Source: an uncultured Bacilli bacterium
GTDB lineage: Bacteria > Bacillota_I > Bacilli_A > RFN20 > CAG-826
Reading direction: 5' to 3'
Length of the DNA stretch: 64,000 bases
Assembly: GCA_934140155.1 (NCBI GenBank)
Contig: CAKPBC010000001.1
Span: 682,001 to 746,000, forward strand
A program made the translations under genes and the position numbers. The notes under the pieces were generated by a model. The model saw nothing but the letters and a program-made list of their open reading frames with translations, ran no database searches and was not told the DNA's origin. Numbering within the stretch: position 1 is the first letter of the stretch; each line of letters opens with the position of its first letter. Below, piece by piece: positions 36,987-44,862 of this stretch.

Positions 36987-38192
36987 AAAGATTTTGTTAA
37001 AAAGAAATATTTAAATGAACTTGAATCATTAAAAGATAATGTTAATGTATTGAAAGTTATTACTGGTATTCGTGGAAGTGGAAAGTCCACTTTGCTTAAT
37101 GATGAAAAAGAAAATTTGCTTGCTAATGGAGTTAATCCCAAAGACATTATTAGTGTCAATCTTGATTTAGATAGTAATAGAAATATCAAAACCAGTAGTG
37201 AGTTAATCGATTTAATTAAAAAACAAGATTATGATAATGAAACTACAAAATATCTTTTTATTGATGAAATACAATATGTAAAAGGTTTTGAAGAAGTACT
37301 AGTACAATATTTCTCTAGCAAAAAGTATTCTATTTTCATTTCTAGTAGTAATAAAGCTTTATTCTCTAAAAAATTCCTTGAATTATTTTCTGAAAAATAT
37401 AAAGTGATTGAATTAAAAACTTTATCACTTAAAGAATTTAATGAAGTAGCGAATGTTAATAATTTAGAACCTAATAGTTTATTAACTGGTTATATTTTAG
37501 AAAGTGGTTTTATTGAAACATTAAATGTATCTGATTTAATAAGTAAAATTGAAATCACTCGTAAATTACTTAACAATATATTAGAAAAAGATATATTGCC
37601 ATTTGTAAAAGTTAAATCTTTAACAATTGCTAAAGAAATTACTACCTTTATCATTAATAATTTTGATTCTATTATTGATAAAGAAGAACTTGATGAATTT
37701 ATAAAGTCTTATAATGGCCTTATAAAATTAGAAGATATTAATGACTATTTATTATCTTTAGAAAATGCTTATGTTATTAAGAGTGTTAAAGTTAAAAACA
37801 TTAACAATAATGAAGTTATCACCGCTAAATATTTCTTAAGTGATTTAGGATTATTTACTTGTTTGATGACTAAAAAAGCTATTGATTATGATCGTGTATT
37901 TGAAAACATTATCTTTAATACTTTGAATGATGCTGAAATATCATCTTGTTATGATAATGAAGTTAATTTGGGATTAATGATAAAATCTAATGAAAATTTA
38001 GAAATTATTAAAGTAATAACAAATGTTGGTCGTACCAATGCTAAATCTATTTGTGATTTAGATTGGTATAATCATTTAATAGCATTAGATTCTAACATCA
38101 AAAAAGTAGTGGTAACTTATGGAAAAGTTAATCAAACCACTAACGACGATTTAATTTATGAAGACGCATTAAATTTATTATTAAATAAATAA
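36984..38192 (+). CDS. AAA_14-type ATPase with degenerate C-terminal domain
   Basis: 402 residues. Walker A VITGIRGSGKSTLL (about 26-39), Walker B KYLFIDEIQYVKGFEEVL, then SSSNKALFSKKFLE, the usual sensor segment of the family. The C-terminal DUF4143-like half lacks a clear E-x-K pair (the expected strand reads EIIKVITNVG), so it is probably not a nuclease. Another member of the orphan ATPase family that recurs in this window. See the entry at 36935 for its unusual start. Confidence 0.78.
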   Translation: MKDFVKKKYLNELESLKDNVNVLKVITGIRGSGKSTLLNDEKENLLANGVNPKDIISVNLDLDSNRNIKTSSELIDLIKKQDYDNETTKYLFIDEIQYVKGFEEVLVQYFSSKKYSIFISSSNKALFSKKFLELFSEKYKVIELKTLSLKEFNEVANVNNLEPNSLLTGYILESGFIETLNVSDLISKIEITRKLLNNILEKDILPFVKVKSLTIAKEITTFIINNFDSIIDKEELDEFIKSYNGLIKLEDINDYLLSLENAYVIKSVKVKNINNNEVITAKYFLSDLGLFTCLMTKKAIDYDRVFENIIFNTLNDAEISSCYDNEVNLGLMIKSNENLEIIKVITNVGRTNAKSICDLDWYNHLIALDSNIKKVVVTYGKVNQTTNDDLIYEDALNLLLNK

Positions 38193-38196
38193 TTAC

Positions 38197-38228
38197 ATGT
38201 ATGTTTTGTTAAACATGCAGTTTTTGTC
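38197..38228 (+). terminator. Terminator after the AAA_14 ATPase gene
   Basis: ATGTTT-TGTT-AAACAT hairpin with flanking partial pairing and a short T-run (GTTTTTG). Confidence 0.55.
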
Positions 38229-38308
38229 GATTGATTAAAGAAAATAAATATTAAATTTAATATTTAATTATGATATAATTATTAAAATTTTAAAGCAGGT
38301 GAAAATTT

Positions 38309-39205
38309 ATGGAACAATTTGAAATAACATTAAAAGATGGAACAATTAGAAAGGGTAATGCTTGGTCAATTAAAGATGCTAAAGCAAATTTAGCACTTAT
38401 TACTGGTATGGAAGAAACTTCTGCAAGATATGATGATTTTGCTAAGTTTTTAAATGCTCATGGCTATTCGGTATTTGTTCTTGATCAATATGGACAAGGA
38501 GAAAATGTTGATGATCCTTCGCAATTAGGAATATGGGAAAAATCCGGATTCAGAAAGACAGTCAACGCTTTAGATGAGTTAATAACACATTTAAGAATTA
38601 CTTGTCGTCCAACTATGGTTATGGGACATTCAATGGGTTCATTTATTGTTCAAGATTATATCCAAAGATATTCTAATCACGTTGAAAAAGCTATCATTTG
38701 TGGCTCTTGTGGTAAACAATTTGGTGTAAAAATTGGAGATCGTTTAGCAAGAATACTTGTTAATAAAAGAAACTATAATAAGCCATCAAAATTTTTCCAT
38801 AAAATGGCTTTTGGTGGATATAATAAAAATATTAAAAATCCACGTACAGAATTTGACTGGTTATCAGTAAATCCTGATAATGTTGATAGTTATATTGCTG
38901 ATCCAAAATGTGGCTATGGTTCTAGCTGTGGTTTTTATAAAGAATTCTTCAAAGGATTAAATCGTTTACATACGCCAAGATTCCTAGCTAAAATTCGTAA
39001 AGATTTACCAATTCTTCTTATTGCAGGTAAAGATGACCCAGTTGGTAAGTATGGAAAAGGAGTGTTAAGTCTAGAAAAGACTTATCAAAAACTAGGTATT
39101 AATTATGTCGAAACTATTCTTTATGAAAATATGCGTCATGAAATATTAAACGAGATTGATAAAGAAAAAGTATATAATGATATCTTTAATTTCTTAGAAA
39201 GATAA
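38309..39205 (+). CDS. Alpha/beta hydrolase, monoacylglycerol-lipase/lysophospholipase-like
   Basis: 298 residues. The nucleophile serine is in MVMGHSMGSFI, the acid is probably in IAGKDDPVG and the histidine in ENMRHEILNE. No signal peptide, so cytosolic or membrane-associated from inside. It matches the Hydrolase_4 (serine aminopeptidase S33-like) group. The extended -10 TGATATAAT about 40 bases upstream and a terminator after it suggest a single-gene transcript. Confidence 0.85.
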   Translation: MEQFEITLKDGTIRKGNAWSIKDAKANLALITGMEETSARYDDFAKFLNAHGYSVFVLDQYGQGENVDDPSQLGIWEKSGFRKTVNALDELITHLRITCRPTMVMGHSMGSFIVQDYIQRYSNHVEKAIICGSCGKQFGVKIGDRLARILVNKRNYNKPSKFFHKMAFGGYNKNIKNPRTEFDWLSVNPDNVDSYIADPKCGYGSSCGFYKEFFKGLNRLHTPRFLAKIRKDLPILLIAGKDDPVGKYGKGVLSLEKTYQKLGINYVETILYENMRHEILNEIDKEKVYNDIFNFLER

Positions 39206-39213
39206 TAAGTATT

Positions 39214-39240
39214 AACTAGATTTGTATAATCTAGTTTTTT
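39214..39240 (+). terminator. Terminator of the hydrolase gene
   Basis: AACTAGAT pairs with ATCTAGTT, followed by TTTT. Confidence 0.8.
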
Positions 39241-39260
39241 ATCGCTTAGGAGGTGAATTT

Positions 39261-40838
39261 ATGAAACCAAAACAAATAGTATTATTAGTAATATATATTT
39301 TGCTTAATGTTTTCATATTTGCTGAAGCTTTAACTCCAGGCGATGAATCCGCAAAACAAAGTAGTGATGTAGCCGCGGTGGTATCAAATTGGATTAGCAA
39401 AATTGGTAAAGATAAATTTGATTATATTGAACCAACGGATATTAAAATTACAGGTAGTAGTGAATTATATGTTGGTGAAGGCACAAATTTAAAAACTACT
39501 GTTCTTCCAGAAAATGCCACTAATAAAGTAATTACGTGGGAAAGTAGTGATAAGGATATAGCAAGTGTCTCTAATAGTGGTTATGTTTATGCTAAACAAG
39601 AAGGCCGAGTTACAATAACCGCAACTTCAGATGCTAACAAGGATATTACTTCTAGTGTTTCAATTAATATAACTAAAAAGACTATCGAACAAATTTATCC
39701 TACGAGTATCAATTTTAATGTTGATGAATCGCAAAAAGTAATGCTTAATGGAGCAACACGTTATATTAGTGAATATAAAATTGAATTTCAACCAAGTAAT
39801 TGTAATGTTAGAGGTTTAACATATACCAGTTCTAATCCAGACGTTGCGGAAATTAAAAATGGAGTCATCTATAGTAAGACTCCGGGCACAACTAAGATTA
39901 TAGCTACTACTAACTACTCTAGTTCAGTTAAAGAAGCATCGTTTGACTTAGAAGTATTAGAGACTGAAGCAGTTGGGCCTGAAAGCTTTGAATTAAGTTA
40001 TGACGCTAATGTTTATGTTAATAGAGCGGCTAAGTTTATCATTACTCCAAAAAGAGAAGATGCAAAAGAAATCACAGAAACTAATATGGTGGTTAGTATC
40101 ATAAGTGATGATGGTGGTAACGCTCGTTATGAAAAAGGAAAAGGATTAATAGGAATTAAAAAAGGAACTGTTAAAGTAACAGTTAAAGATTTATATTCTG
40201 GAAATATTAGTGTCACTTCTGAAAATATTGCAATCAATAATGTTGATCCCGAATCAATAGAAATATCAACGAGTAGCGCTTTACAAGATTTAGCTTCTGG
40301 ACGTTCAATTAAATTACAAGCGAAAATATTGCCTAATGATGTTACAGATAAAAATATAGTTTGGTCAGTTAGTGATGAGTCAATTGCACATATTTCTTTT
40401 GATGGAACAATATTAGGTCTTAAAAAAGGTATTGTGGAAGTTATGGCCACCCATGTTGATACGGGTAAAGTTTATAAAAAAACATTTGAAGTATTTAAAG
40501 CGTCTACTTTAACTGCAGAAGAAGAATCAAAATTGCATGCTTCCTTGAGAAAAGTATTAGGACACTTTAGTTTGTTCTTAGTAGATGGTGTTGTCGGATT
40601 TATGTTTTGTATGACTATTGAAAATAAAAAGTTACGCTATATATTAATGTTTGCATTTGGTGTGTTTTTCGCCACTATAGCGGAAGTTTTACAACTTATA
40701 CCAAAAGGAAGAGTTTTTGCTTTAAGAGATATCTTAATCAATAATTCGGGATATTTAGTAGGTACGTTGTTGTCGTTGTTAGTATATTCAATTATAAATA
40801 AGATTAGAAAAAAGGAGATGGCTAAAAATGAAAAGTAG
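39261..40838 (+). CDS. VanZ-like membrane protein with inserted bacterial Ig-like (Big_2) domains
   Basis: About 525 residues; start at the ATG at 39261 after TAGGAGG. The first membrane segment (IVLLVIYILLNVFIFAEAL) and the following TPGDESAKQSS match the first helix and loop of VanZ-family proteins. The other VanZ helices come only after residue 430: LRKVLGHFSLFLVDGVVGF and beyond. Between them lie about 380 extracellular residues with at least three Big_2-type repeats (for example LPENATNKVITWESSDKDIA and LPNDVTDKNIVWSVSDESIA). VanZ proteins affect teicoplanin resistance and cell-surface properties. The insertion makes a surface-displayed stalk on a VanZ core. Overlaps smpB by 11 bases. 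Confidence 0.78.
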   Translation: MKPKQIVLLVIYILLNVFIFAEALTPGDESAKQSSDVAAVVSNWISKIGKDKFDYIEPTDIKITGSSELYVGEGTNLKTTVLPENATNKVITWESSDKDIASVSNSGYVYAKQEGRVTITATSDANKDITSSVSINITKKTIEQIYPTSINFNVDESQKVMLNGATRYISEYKIEFQPSNCNVRGLTYTSSNPDVAEIKNGVIYSKTPGTTKIIATTNYSSSVKEASFDLEVLETEAVGPESFELSYDANVYVNRAAKFIITPKREDAKEITETNMVVSIISDDGGNARYEKGKGLIGIKKGTVKVTVKDLYSGNISVTSENIAINNVDPESIEISTSSALQDLASGRSIKLQAKILPNDVTDKNIVWSVSDESIAHISFDGTILGLKKGIVEVMATHVDTGKVYKKTFEVFKASTLTAEEESKLHASLRKVLGHFSLFLVDGVVGFMFCMTIENKKLRYILMFAFGVFFATIAEVLQLIPKGRVFALRDILINNSGYLVGTLLSLLVYSIINKIRKKEMAKNEK

Positions 40839-41298
40839 TGGGCAAAAGATTATTGCTAAAAATTCTAAAGCATCTTTTAATTATTTTCTTAGTGATTTTT
40901 TAGAATGTGGTATCGAATTAGCGGGTACAGAAATAAAAGCATTGCGTGTACATGGAGCATCTCTTAATGATAGTTATGTTATTATTCGTAATGGTGAGGC
41001 TTTTATTCTAAATATGCACATTGCTCCTTATGATAAAGGAAATATTTTTAATCATGACCCATTAAGAACAAGAAAGTTACTTTTACATAAAAAAGAAATT
41101 TTAAAAATATCACAAAAAGTTAAAGAAAAGCAATTTACTATTATACCAACTAAAGTTTACTTAACTAATGGCTTAGCAAAAGTAGAAATAGCTTTAGGTA
41201 AAGGTAAAAAACTTTATGATAAAAGAGATACAGAAAAAGAAAAAGATGATAAAAGGCATATTGATAAGGAAATAAAAAATCGTAATAATAGTTATTAA
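40828..41298 (+). CDS. smpB: SsrA-binding protein
   Basis: 156 residues. IAKNSKASFNYFLSDFLECG, GTEIKALR and the C-terminal basic tail (KKLYDKRDTEKEKDDKR) are characteristic. It carries tmRNA to stalled ribosomes. The last codons form a hairpin shared with the convergent folT-like gene, whose stop overlaps this one by four bases. Confidence 0.95.
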   Translation: MKSSGQKIIAKNSKASFNYFLSDFLECGIELAGTEIKALRVHGASLNDSYVIIRNGEAFILNMHIAPYDKGNIFNHDPLRTRKLLLHKKEILKISQKVKEKQFTIIPTKVYLTNGLAKVEIALGKGKKLYDKRDTEKEKDDKRHIDKEIKNRNNSY

Positions 41299-41306
41299 TT
41301 ACGATT
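41271..41306 (-). terminator. Terminator of the FolT-like gene, inside the 3' end of smpB
   Basis: AATCGTAAT (41278-41286) pairs with ATTACGATT (41298-41306). On the - strand the stem is followed by TTTTTTA. Confidence 0.7.
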
Positions 41307-42443
41307 CTTGTTAATTATTGGTTTGGAGGCTTTTAAGGTTATATAGAGCACTAATACTTGTGGGATTAACCAAATGAGATTTTTTGGTAAAGAATACATC
41401 AGCATATAAGCGCTAGTGGTGGCTAAGTCATAATTATATAGCCAACCAAAGCATAGTGAGCCCCATAATACATTCATTATCATATTGATTAGAAGTCGAG
41501 CAAAGAATACATTTTCTAGCTTGGCTTCTTTTTTGTATAGACATAAGCCATAAATAAAGCCGCTTAACATAGCTTGAATGGTATATGGGAAGAAGAAAGA
41601 AGCACCATTTGGAAATATAAAAAATCCTAAAGTATCAGAAAATAATCCAATAACCAATCCTGCAATTGGACCATATAACATACAAATAAGAGCAAAGAAT
41701 ACATAGGTAAAAGATATCCTTAAATCAGCAAAACCAGTTGGAATAGAGAACAATTTACTTATCATCATTAATGCAAAAAGCATAGCGATAATAACAATAT
41801 TTTTGGTTTTACTAAAAGCAGTTAAAGCACTTTGCCAATAGTTTTTAGAAAATATGGTTATTTCTTTTTCTTTATCAGTAGTTAATATTTGTTCATATAA
41901 TTTCTTATTATTAATTGTGAGATAAATAAGATAAGAGATAGTTAATACTAAAGAAGTTATGCCACCAACTAAATAAATGTTTGCACTATTACGGGTAACA
42001 TAGATATTATCATAATTAAATGAAACAGAATCATCGAATGTTACTAGCAATTCTTTTATAAACATTTTCGCCCTTGTGCTAACTGTTTTATTAGAAGAAA
42101 AGAAGAAGTTATCATAATATCGTGATTTAGTTAATAAATGATAACTATCTTGATCTTTTATTATTTTTATATCTTTATTATTTATTAATTTATTGACATC
42201 TATATTAACAAATCGATCTTTACCATTTTGTATGTCTATTTCTTTTATTTGATTAAGATTATCGATAGTTATAATGTTATTTAATTCATCTAACGATTTT
42301 TCACTTTTAAATGAGATATCATATTGTTCATTAACTTGGTTGTATGATTGAGCAATAACAGTACCTAATGCAAATGAACATAAAATTATAAAAAGTAAAA
42401 TAAATTTATTTTTTTGTAATATGACTTTAAATCTATTAAACAT
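41295..42443 (-). CDS. folT: Folate-type ECF transporter S component with an N-terminal sensor-like extension
   Basis: 382 residues. The C-terminal 190 residues match folate-family S components: LRISFTYVFFALICMLYGP, GLFSDTLGFFIFPNGASFF, and the LLINMIMNVLWGSLCFGW segment. S components are normally about 170-190 residues. Here an N-terminal membrane helix and a roughly 130-residue extracellular domain, closed by a second helix near residue 160, precede it. It would plug into the EcfA1A2T module at 24217-26742. The THF riboswitch in its leader supports folate as the substrate. No family known to me for the extension. Confidence 0.8.
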   Translation of the reverse strand: MFNRFKVILQKNKFILLFIILCSFALGTVIAQSYNQVNEQYDISFKSEKSLDELNNIITIDNLNQIKEIDIQNGKDRFVNIDVNKLINNKDIKIIKDQDSYHLLTKSRYYDNFFFSSNKTVSTRAKMFIKELLVTFDDSVSFNYDNIYVTRNSANIYLVGGITSLVLTISYLIYLTINNKKLYEQILTTDKEKEITIFSKNYWQSALTAFSKTKNIVIIAMLFALMMISKLFSIPTGFADLRISFTYVFFALICMLYGPIAGLVIGLFSDTLGFFIFPNGASFFFPYTIQAMLSGFIYGLCLYKKEAKLENVFFARLLINMIMNVLWGSLCFGWLYNYDLATTSAYMLMYSLPKNLIWLIPQVLVLYITLKASKPIINKNRN

Positions 42444-42450
42444 AAAAAAG

Positions 42451-42563
42451 ACCTCCTACTGAGGTCCGCACCAACAGCGGACGCACTAGGAAACCGCCAC
42501 ATAGTGTTCGTCTATATCTAACTCCCCAGATATAGCACTTAACGCTTCCTAATTACTCTGTGG
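42451..42563 (-). promoter_or_regulatory. Tetrahydrofolate riboswitch with SD-sequestering hairpin
   Basis: On the - strand the leader has AGAGTA, then GCGTTAAGTG, a stem (CTATATCT/AGATATAG) holding GGGGAG, ACGAACA and GTGCGTCCGC, the conserved blocks of the THF aptamer. The ends close as CCACAG with CTGTTGG (42563-42558 with 42477-42471). Immediately after, GACCTC pairs with GAGGTC, hiding the GGAGG ribosome site of the gene. CCGC/GCGG offers the competing fold. Control is therefore likely translational. Confidence 0.85.
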
Positions 42564-42567
42564 CTCT

Positions 42568-42596
42568 ATTATAGTCTATAACAGTAATCTAAACAA
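42568..42596 (-). promoter_or_regulatory. Promoter of the FolT-like gene
   Basis: On the - strand TTGTTT (42596-42591), a 17-base spacer and TATAAT (42573-42568). Transcription would begin at the 5' edge of the THF aptamer, separating it from the RNA upstream. Confidence 0.7.
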
Positions 42597-42735
42597 TAAA
42601 AAAATGAGCGTTCTTTTGAGGGGAGAACGCTCCGAGGGCTTCCAACCAATTGTTGATTACTTTTCTTATAATGGGTAAAATAGTTTCTTATGAGCTTGGT
42701 TGGTTTAAGAAAAACGGGGTTGTAATCAACACAAA
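42597..42735 (-). ncRNA. Unclassified pseudoknotted small RNA with terminator
   Basis: Read on the - strand, P1 is GTTGATTAC (42730-42722) with GTAATCAAC (42660-42652). Inside, P2 is TTTCTTA-type pairing (42712-42706 with 42690-42684). The P2 loop contains CCAACCAA (42703-42696), a perfect match to TTGGTTGG (42649-42642) just outside P1, which gives a pseudoknot. A terminator, GAGCGTTCT/AGAACGCTC followed by ATTTTTTT (42632-42597), comes next. No reading frame. The -35/-10 elements upstream are weak (TTGATT-17-AAATAT). No family recognised; could be an sRNA or an orphan riboswitch. Confidence 0.6.
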
Positions 42736-43092
42736 TATATTTGCACAATATTCAATAATAATCAATAGTTTTTCGTAAAAAAAATCAAAAAAGTTTTAAT
42801 AGTTAACAATGTGTTATTTTTATTGATAAAATCATCTGTTTTAGTCCTTGATTTATTTATGAAAGTACTTTCTTAATTTTTAAGTAAACTTCTTGTAAAT
42901 TATTAATTTTCTAAATACAAAGTTCAGTAATGACTAGATTGAATACATTAAGTAATTTTGATGTTTATAATATCATAATATTATAAGGGAGTAAAATTGG
43001 TGTTTAACTTATTAAAGTTGACTCCTCGTTAACACAATTATTTGCAAGGCTCGATAAATTGTAAAAAAGTATGAAAACTTTAATATTTTTCG
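42736..43092. other. Intergenic stretch upstream of the surface-protein cassette
   Basis: About 350 bases with no coding frame. A GGGAGT...ACTCCT dyad (about 42988-43026) with inner TTAACTT/AAGTTGA pairing is the only structure seen. Confidence 0.45.
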
Positions 43093-43095
43093 TTG
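43086..43095 (+). repeat. 10-bp direct repeat flanking the surface-protein cassette (left)
   Basis: TTTTTCGTTG, five bases outside the left inverted repeat. The same ten bases in the same orientation lie five bases outside the right inverted repeat (48054-48063). Confidence 0.5.
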
Positions 43096-43121
43096 TTTAC
43101 CTTAAAATAATGTGATATTAT
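43093..43121 (+). promoter_or_regulatory. Promoter of the left surface-protein gene, straddling the repeat boundary
   Basis: TTGTTT (43093-43098), 17 bases, TATTAT (43116-43121) with an extended TGA just before it. The -10 is inside the inverted repeat and the -35 is outside. The other gene therefore has the same -10 but a different -35 region. Predicted 5' UTR of about 190 nt containing an ATCTTAA/TTAAGAT hairpin. Confidence 0.6.
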
Positions 43122-43415
43122 TTGAATGTAGAAAATTTCTATGAGTTTTTCTTTATGATTTATAGGACTAATTCCTAAAGTGATCTTAACAATTTAAGAT
43201 ACCGATTGATCTCAAATATCATCTAAACCAAAAGAAAATTAAAACATAGAAACTCTTACATCTATTTTCAAAAATTAAGAATTAAAAAAAGTTAAGAAAG
43301 GAAATTTTAAATAATTTATGAAAACAATTAAAAAAGCTTCATTATTATTTGCTTCATTAGCTCTTGTTTTAGGTGCTGGTTTAGTTGGTAATAGTGATAC
43401 TAAAGAAGTTAAGGC
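43101..43415 (+). repeat. 315-bp outer inverted repeat, left arm
   Basis: Identical by eye to the reverse complement of 47734-48048. It covers the -10 element, the long leader, the ribosome site and the first 32-33 codons (signal peptide) of the surface protein. Confidence 0.92.
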
Positions 43416-44802
43416 TGATGGAAAAGTTGCAAAAACTTATGATTTATCAAGTTCTTTGCCAAGTGATTTATCAAGCTCAGAATCATTGACCAAAGATTCT
43501 AATAACAGAGGAATGGGAAAGGCTGGAAAAACATATACACTCACATCTTCTGATGAGTTTGCAAATGTTACATCCATTGTTGTTAATGCTGCTACAAACT
43601 ACACAACATATCAAAATCATTCAATTTCAGTCACTATTGGAGGAGTATCATTTGGTTCAAACCAATCATTCACTCAAAAGGCCTCAAATGATTATACAAT
43701 TTCTTCTGATACTCATTTATCAGGCAATATAGTCGTTTCATTAAACAATAGTAAATCCGGAACAACTAAAGGCAATACTATTTGGGTCAAAACAATCACT
43801 GTTTATACAGAAGTATCTGGAACAATAACATCAGTAAGTTTAGATGGAGATATGACTAAAAAATCATACTATACTGGTGATAAATGGGATTTAACTGGAT
43901 TGTATCTATCAGTCACATGGAATACAAATGATATTACAAAAGTCAATTTATCAGAATTAACAGTTAATAGTGATTATTTATTAGACACTGAAGCGCCAGC
44001 ATTAAATGTTACCTCGTTATACATAACTGGAACATATGAAAATTTTGATTTTGAAAAAACAATAACAGGCATTGAAGTAACTGAAAAACCAACTATTAAA
44101 CATGCAGGAACTGTAGATGATCCATACACTGTATCTGATGCTATATTAAAAGCAAAAGAAACTGGAACTACTGCCACTACAGATAAATATTATATAAAGG
44201 GTATTATTTGTGATTATACTCCTAGTGATACTGATGTTTCAAAATACGGTAATATAAAATTCAAAATTAGTGATGATGGAGTAAATGAAAACACATTCTT
44301 AGCATTCCAAGTTAACTACTTAGGTGGCAATAAGTTTACATCATCAAATCAAGTTGCTATTGGAGACATTGTTGTTATATATGGTAATATTGTAAATTAT
44401 CAAGGTACTACACCAGAAACAACAGGATATGGTGCGGCATATGTTTATAGCCATACAAAAGCAGCTGACTTATTTGTCGCCAAAGTAAAAGCATTTGATT
44501 TATGCAATGCATCTGCTGAAGAACTTAAAGCAATGCTTGATGAATATGATGCATTAATTGCTAAAAACGCTGATGCTGCTAATAGTGTAGTTGATGAAAC
44601 AACAACATTAGCGGAAAGAATGGCTTATATGCAACTTGTTTATAACAAAAAAGCTAATACAACTGGAGAATCTACTTCAGGCGTAGTTATCACATCTAAC
44701 AATAGCTATGATAAGACTTCGTTAATTGCATTATTTGCAATCTTAGGTATCGTAACAATCTCTGGTTACTATATCATTGAAAAGAAAAAATTCTCTAAAT
44801 AA
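43318..44802 (+). CDS. Surface protein A: signal peptide, Ig-like and OB-like domains, C-terminal anchor
   Basis: 494 residues. Signal peptide MKTIKKASLLFASLALVLGA at residues 1-20. Then a lectin-like beta-rich region, a Big_3-like domain (about 175-260) beginning VSLDGDMTKKSYYTGDKWDL, and a domain (about 265-380; HAGTVDDPYTVSDAI, then KYYIKGIICDY) resembling the OB-like fold of secreted proteins. A short helical domain follows. The C terminus has a membrane segment (SLIALFAILGIVTISGYYI) and EKKKFSK tail, without an LPXTG motif. Ends and promoter are shared with the convergent gene at 45897. Unusually long spacing (about 15 bases) between AAAGGA and ATG. Confidence 0.82.
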   Translation: MKTIKKASLLFASLALVLGAGLVGNSDTKEVKADGKVAKTYDLSSSLPSDLSSSESLTKDSNNRGMGKAGKTYTLTSSDEFANVTSIVVNAATNYTTYQNHSISVTIGGVSFGSNQSFTQKASNDYTISSDTHLSGNIVVSLNNSKSGTTKGNTIWVKTITVYTEVSGTITSVSLDGDMTKKSYYTGDKWDLTGLYLSVTWNTNDITKVNLSELTVNSDYLLDTEAPALNVTSLYITGTYENFDFEKTITGIEVTEKPTIKHAGTVDDPYTVSDAILKAKETGTTATTDKYYIKGIICDYTPSDTDVSKYGNIKFKISDDGVNENTFLAFQVNYLGGNKFTSSNQVAIGDIVVIYGNIVNYQGTTPETTGYGAAYVYSHTKAADLFVAKVKAFDLCNASAEELKAMLDEYDALIAKNADAANSVVDETTTLAERMAYMQLVYNKKANTTGESTSGVVITSNNSYDKTSLIALFAILGIVTISGYYIIEKKKFSK

Positions 44803-44806
44803 TTAA
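44680..44806 (+). repeat. 127-bp inner inverted repeat, left arm
   Basis: Matches the reverse complement of 45893-46019 with only a handful of differences. It encodes the C-terminal anchor of surface protein A. Confidence 0.88.
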
Positions 44807-44824
44807 GTTTAGAAAATAATTACT

Positions 44825-44857
44825 AAGCACATGGGTTTGGCCTCATGTGCTTTTTTT
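44825..44857 (+). terminator. Terminator of surface protein A
   Basis: AAGCACATG pairs with CATGTGCTT, followed by TTTTTT. On the - strand it could also serve the recombinase gene. Confidence 0.8.
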
Positions 44858-44862
44858 CATGA

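Noticed and set aside
44680..44806. LPXTG sortase anchor at the C terminus of the surface proteins
   Set aside because: No LPXTG or close variant precedes the membrane segment; the proteins appear to stay anchored by the helix and basic tail.
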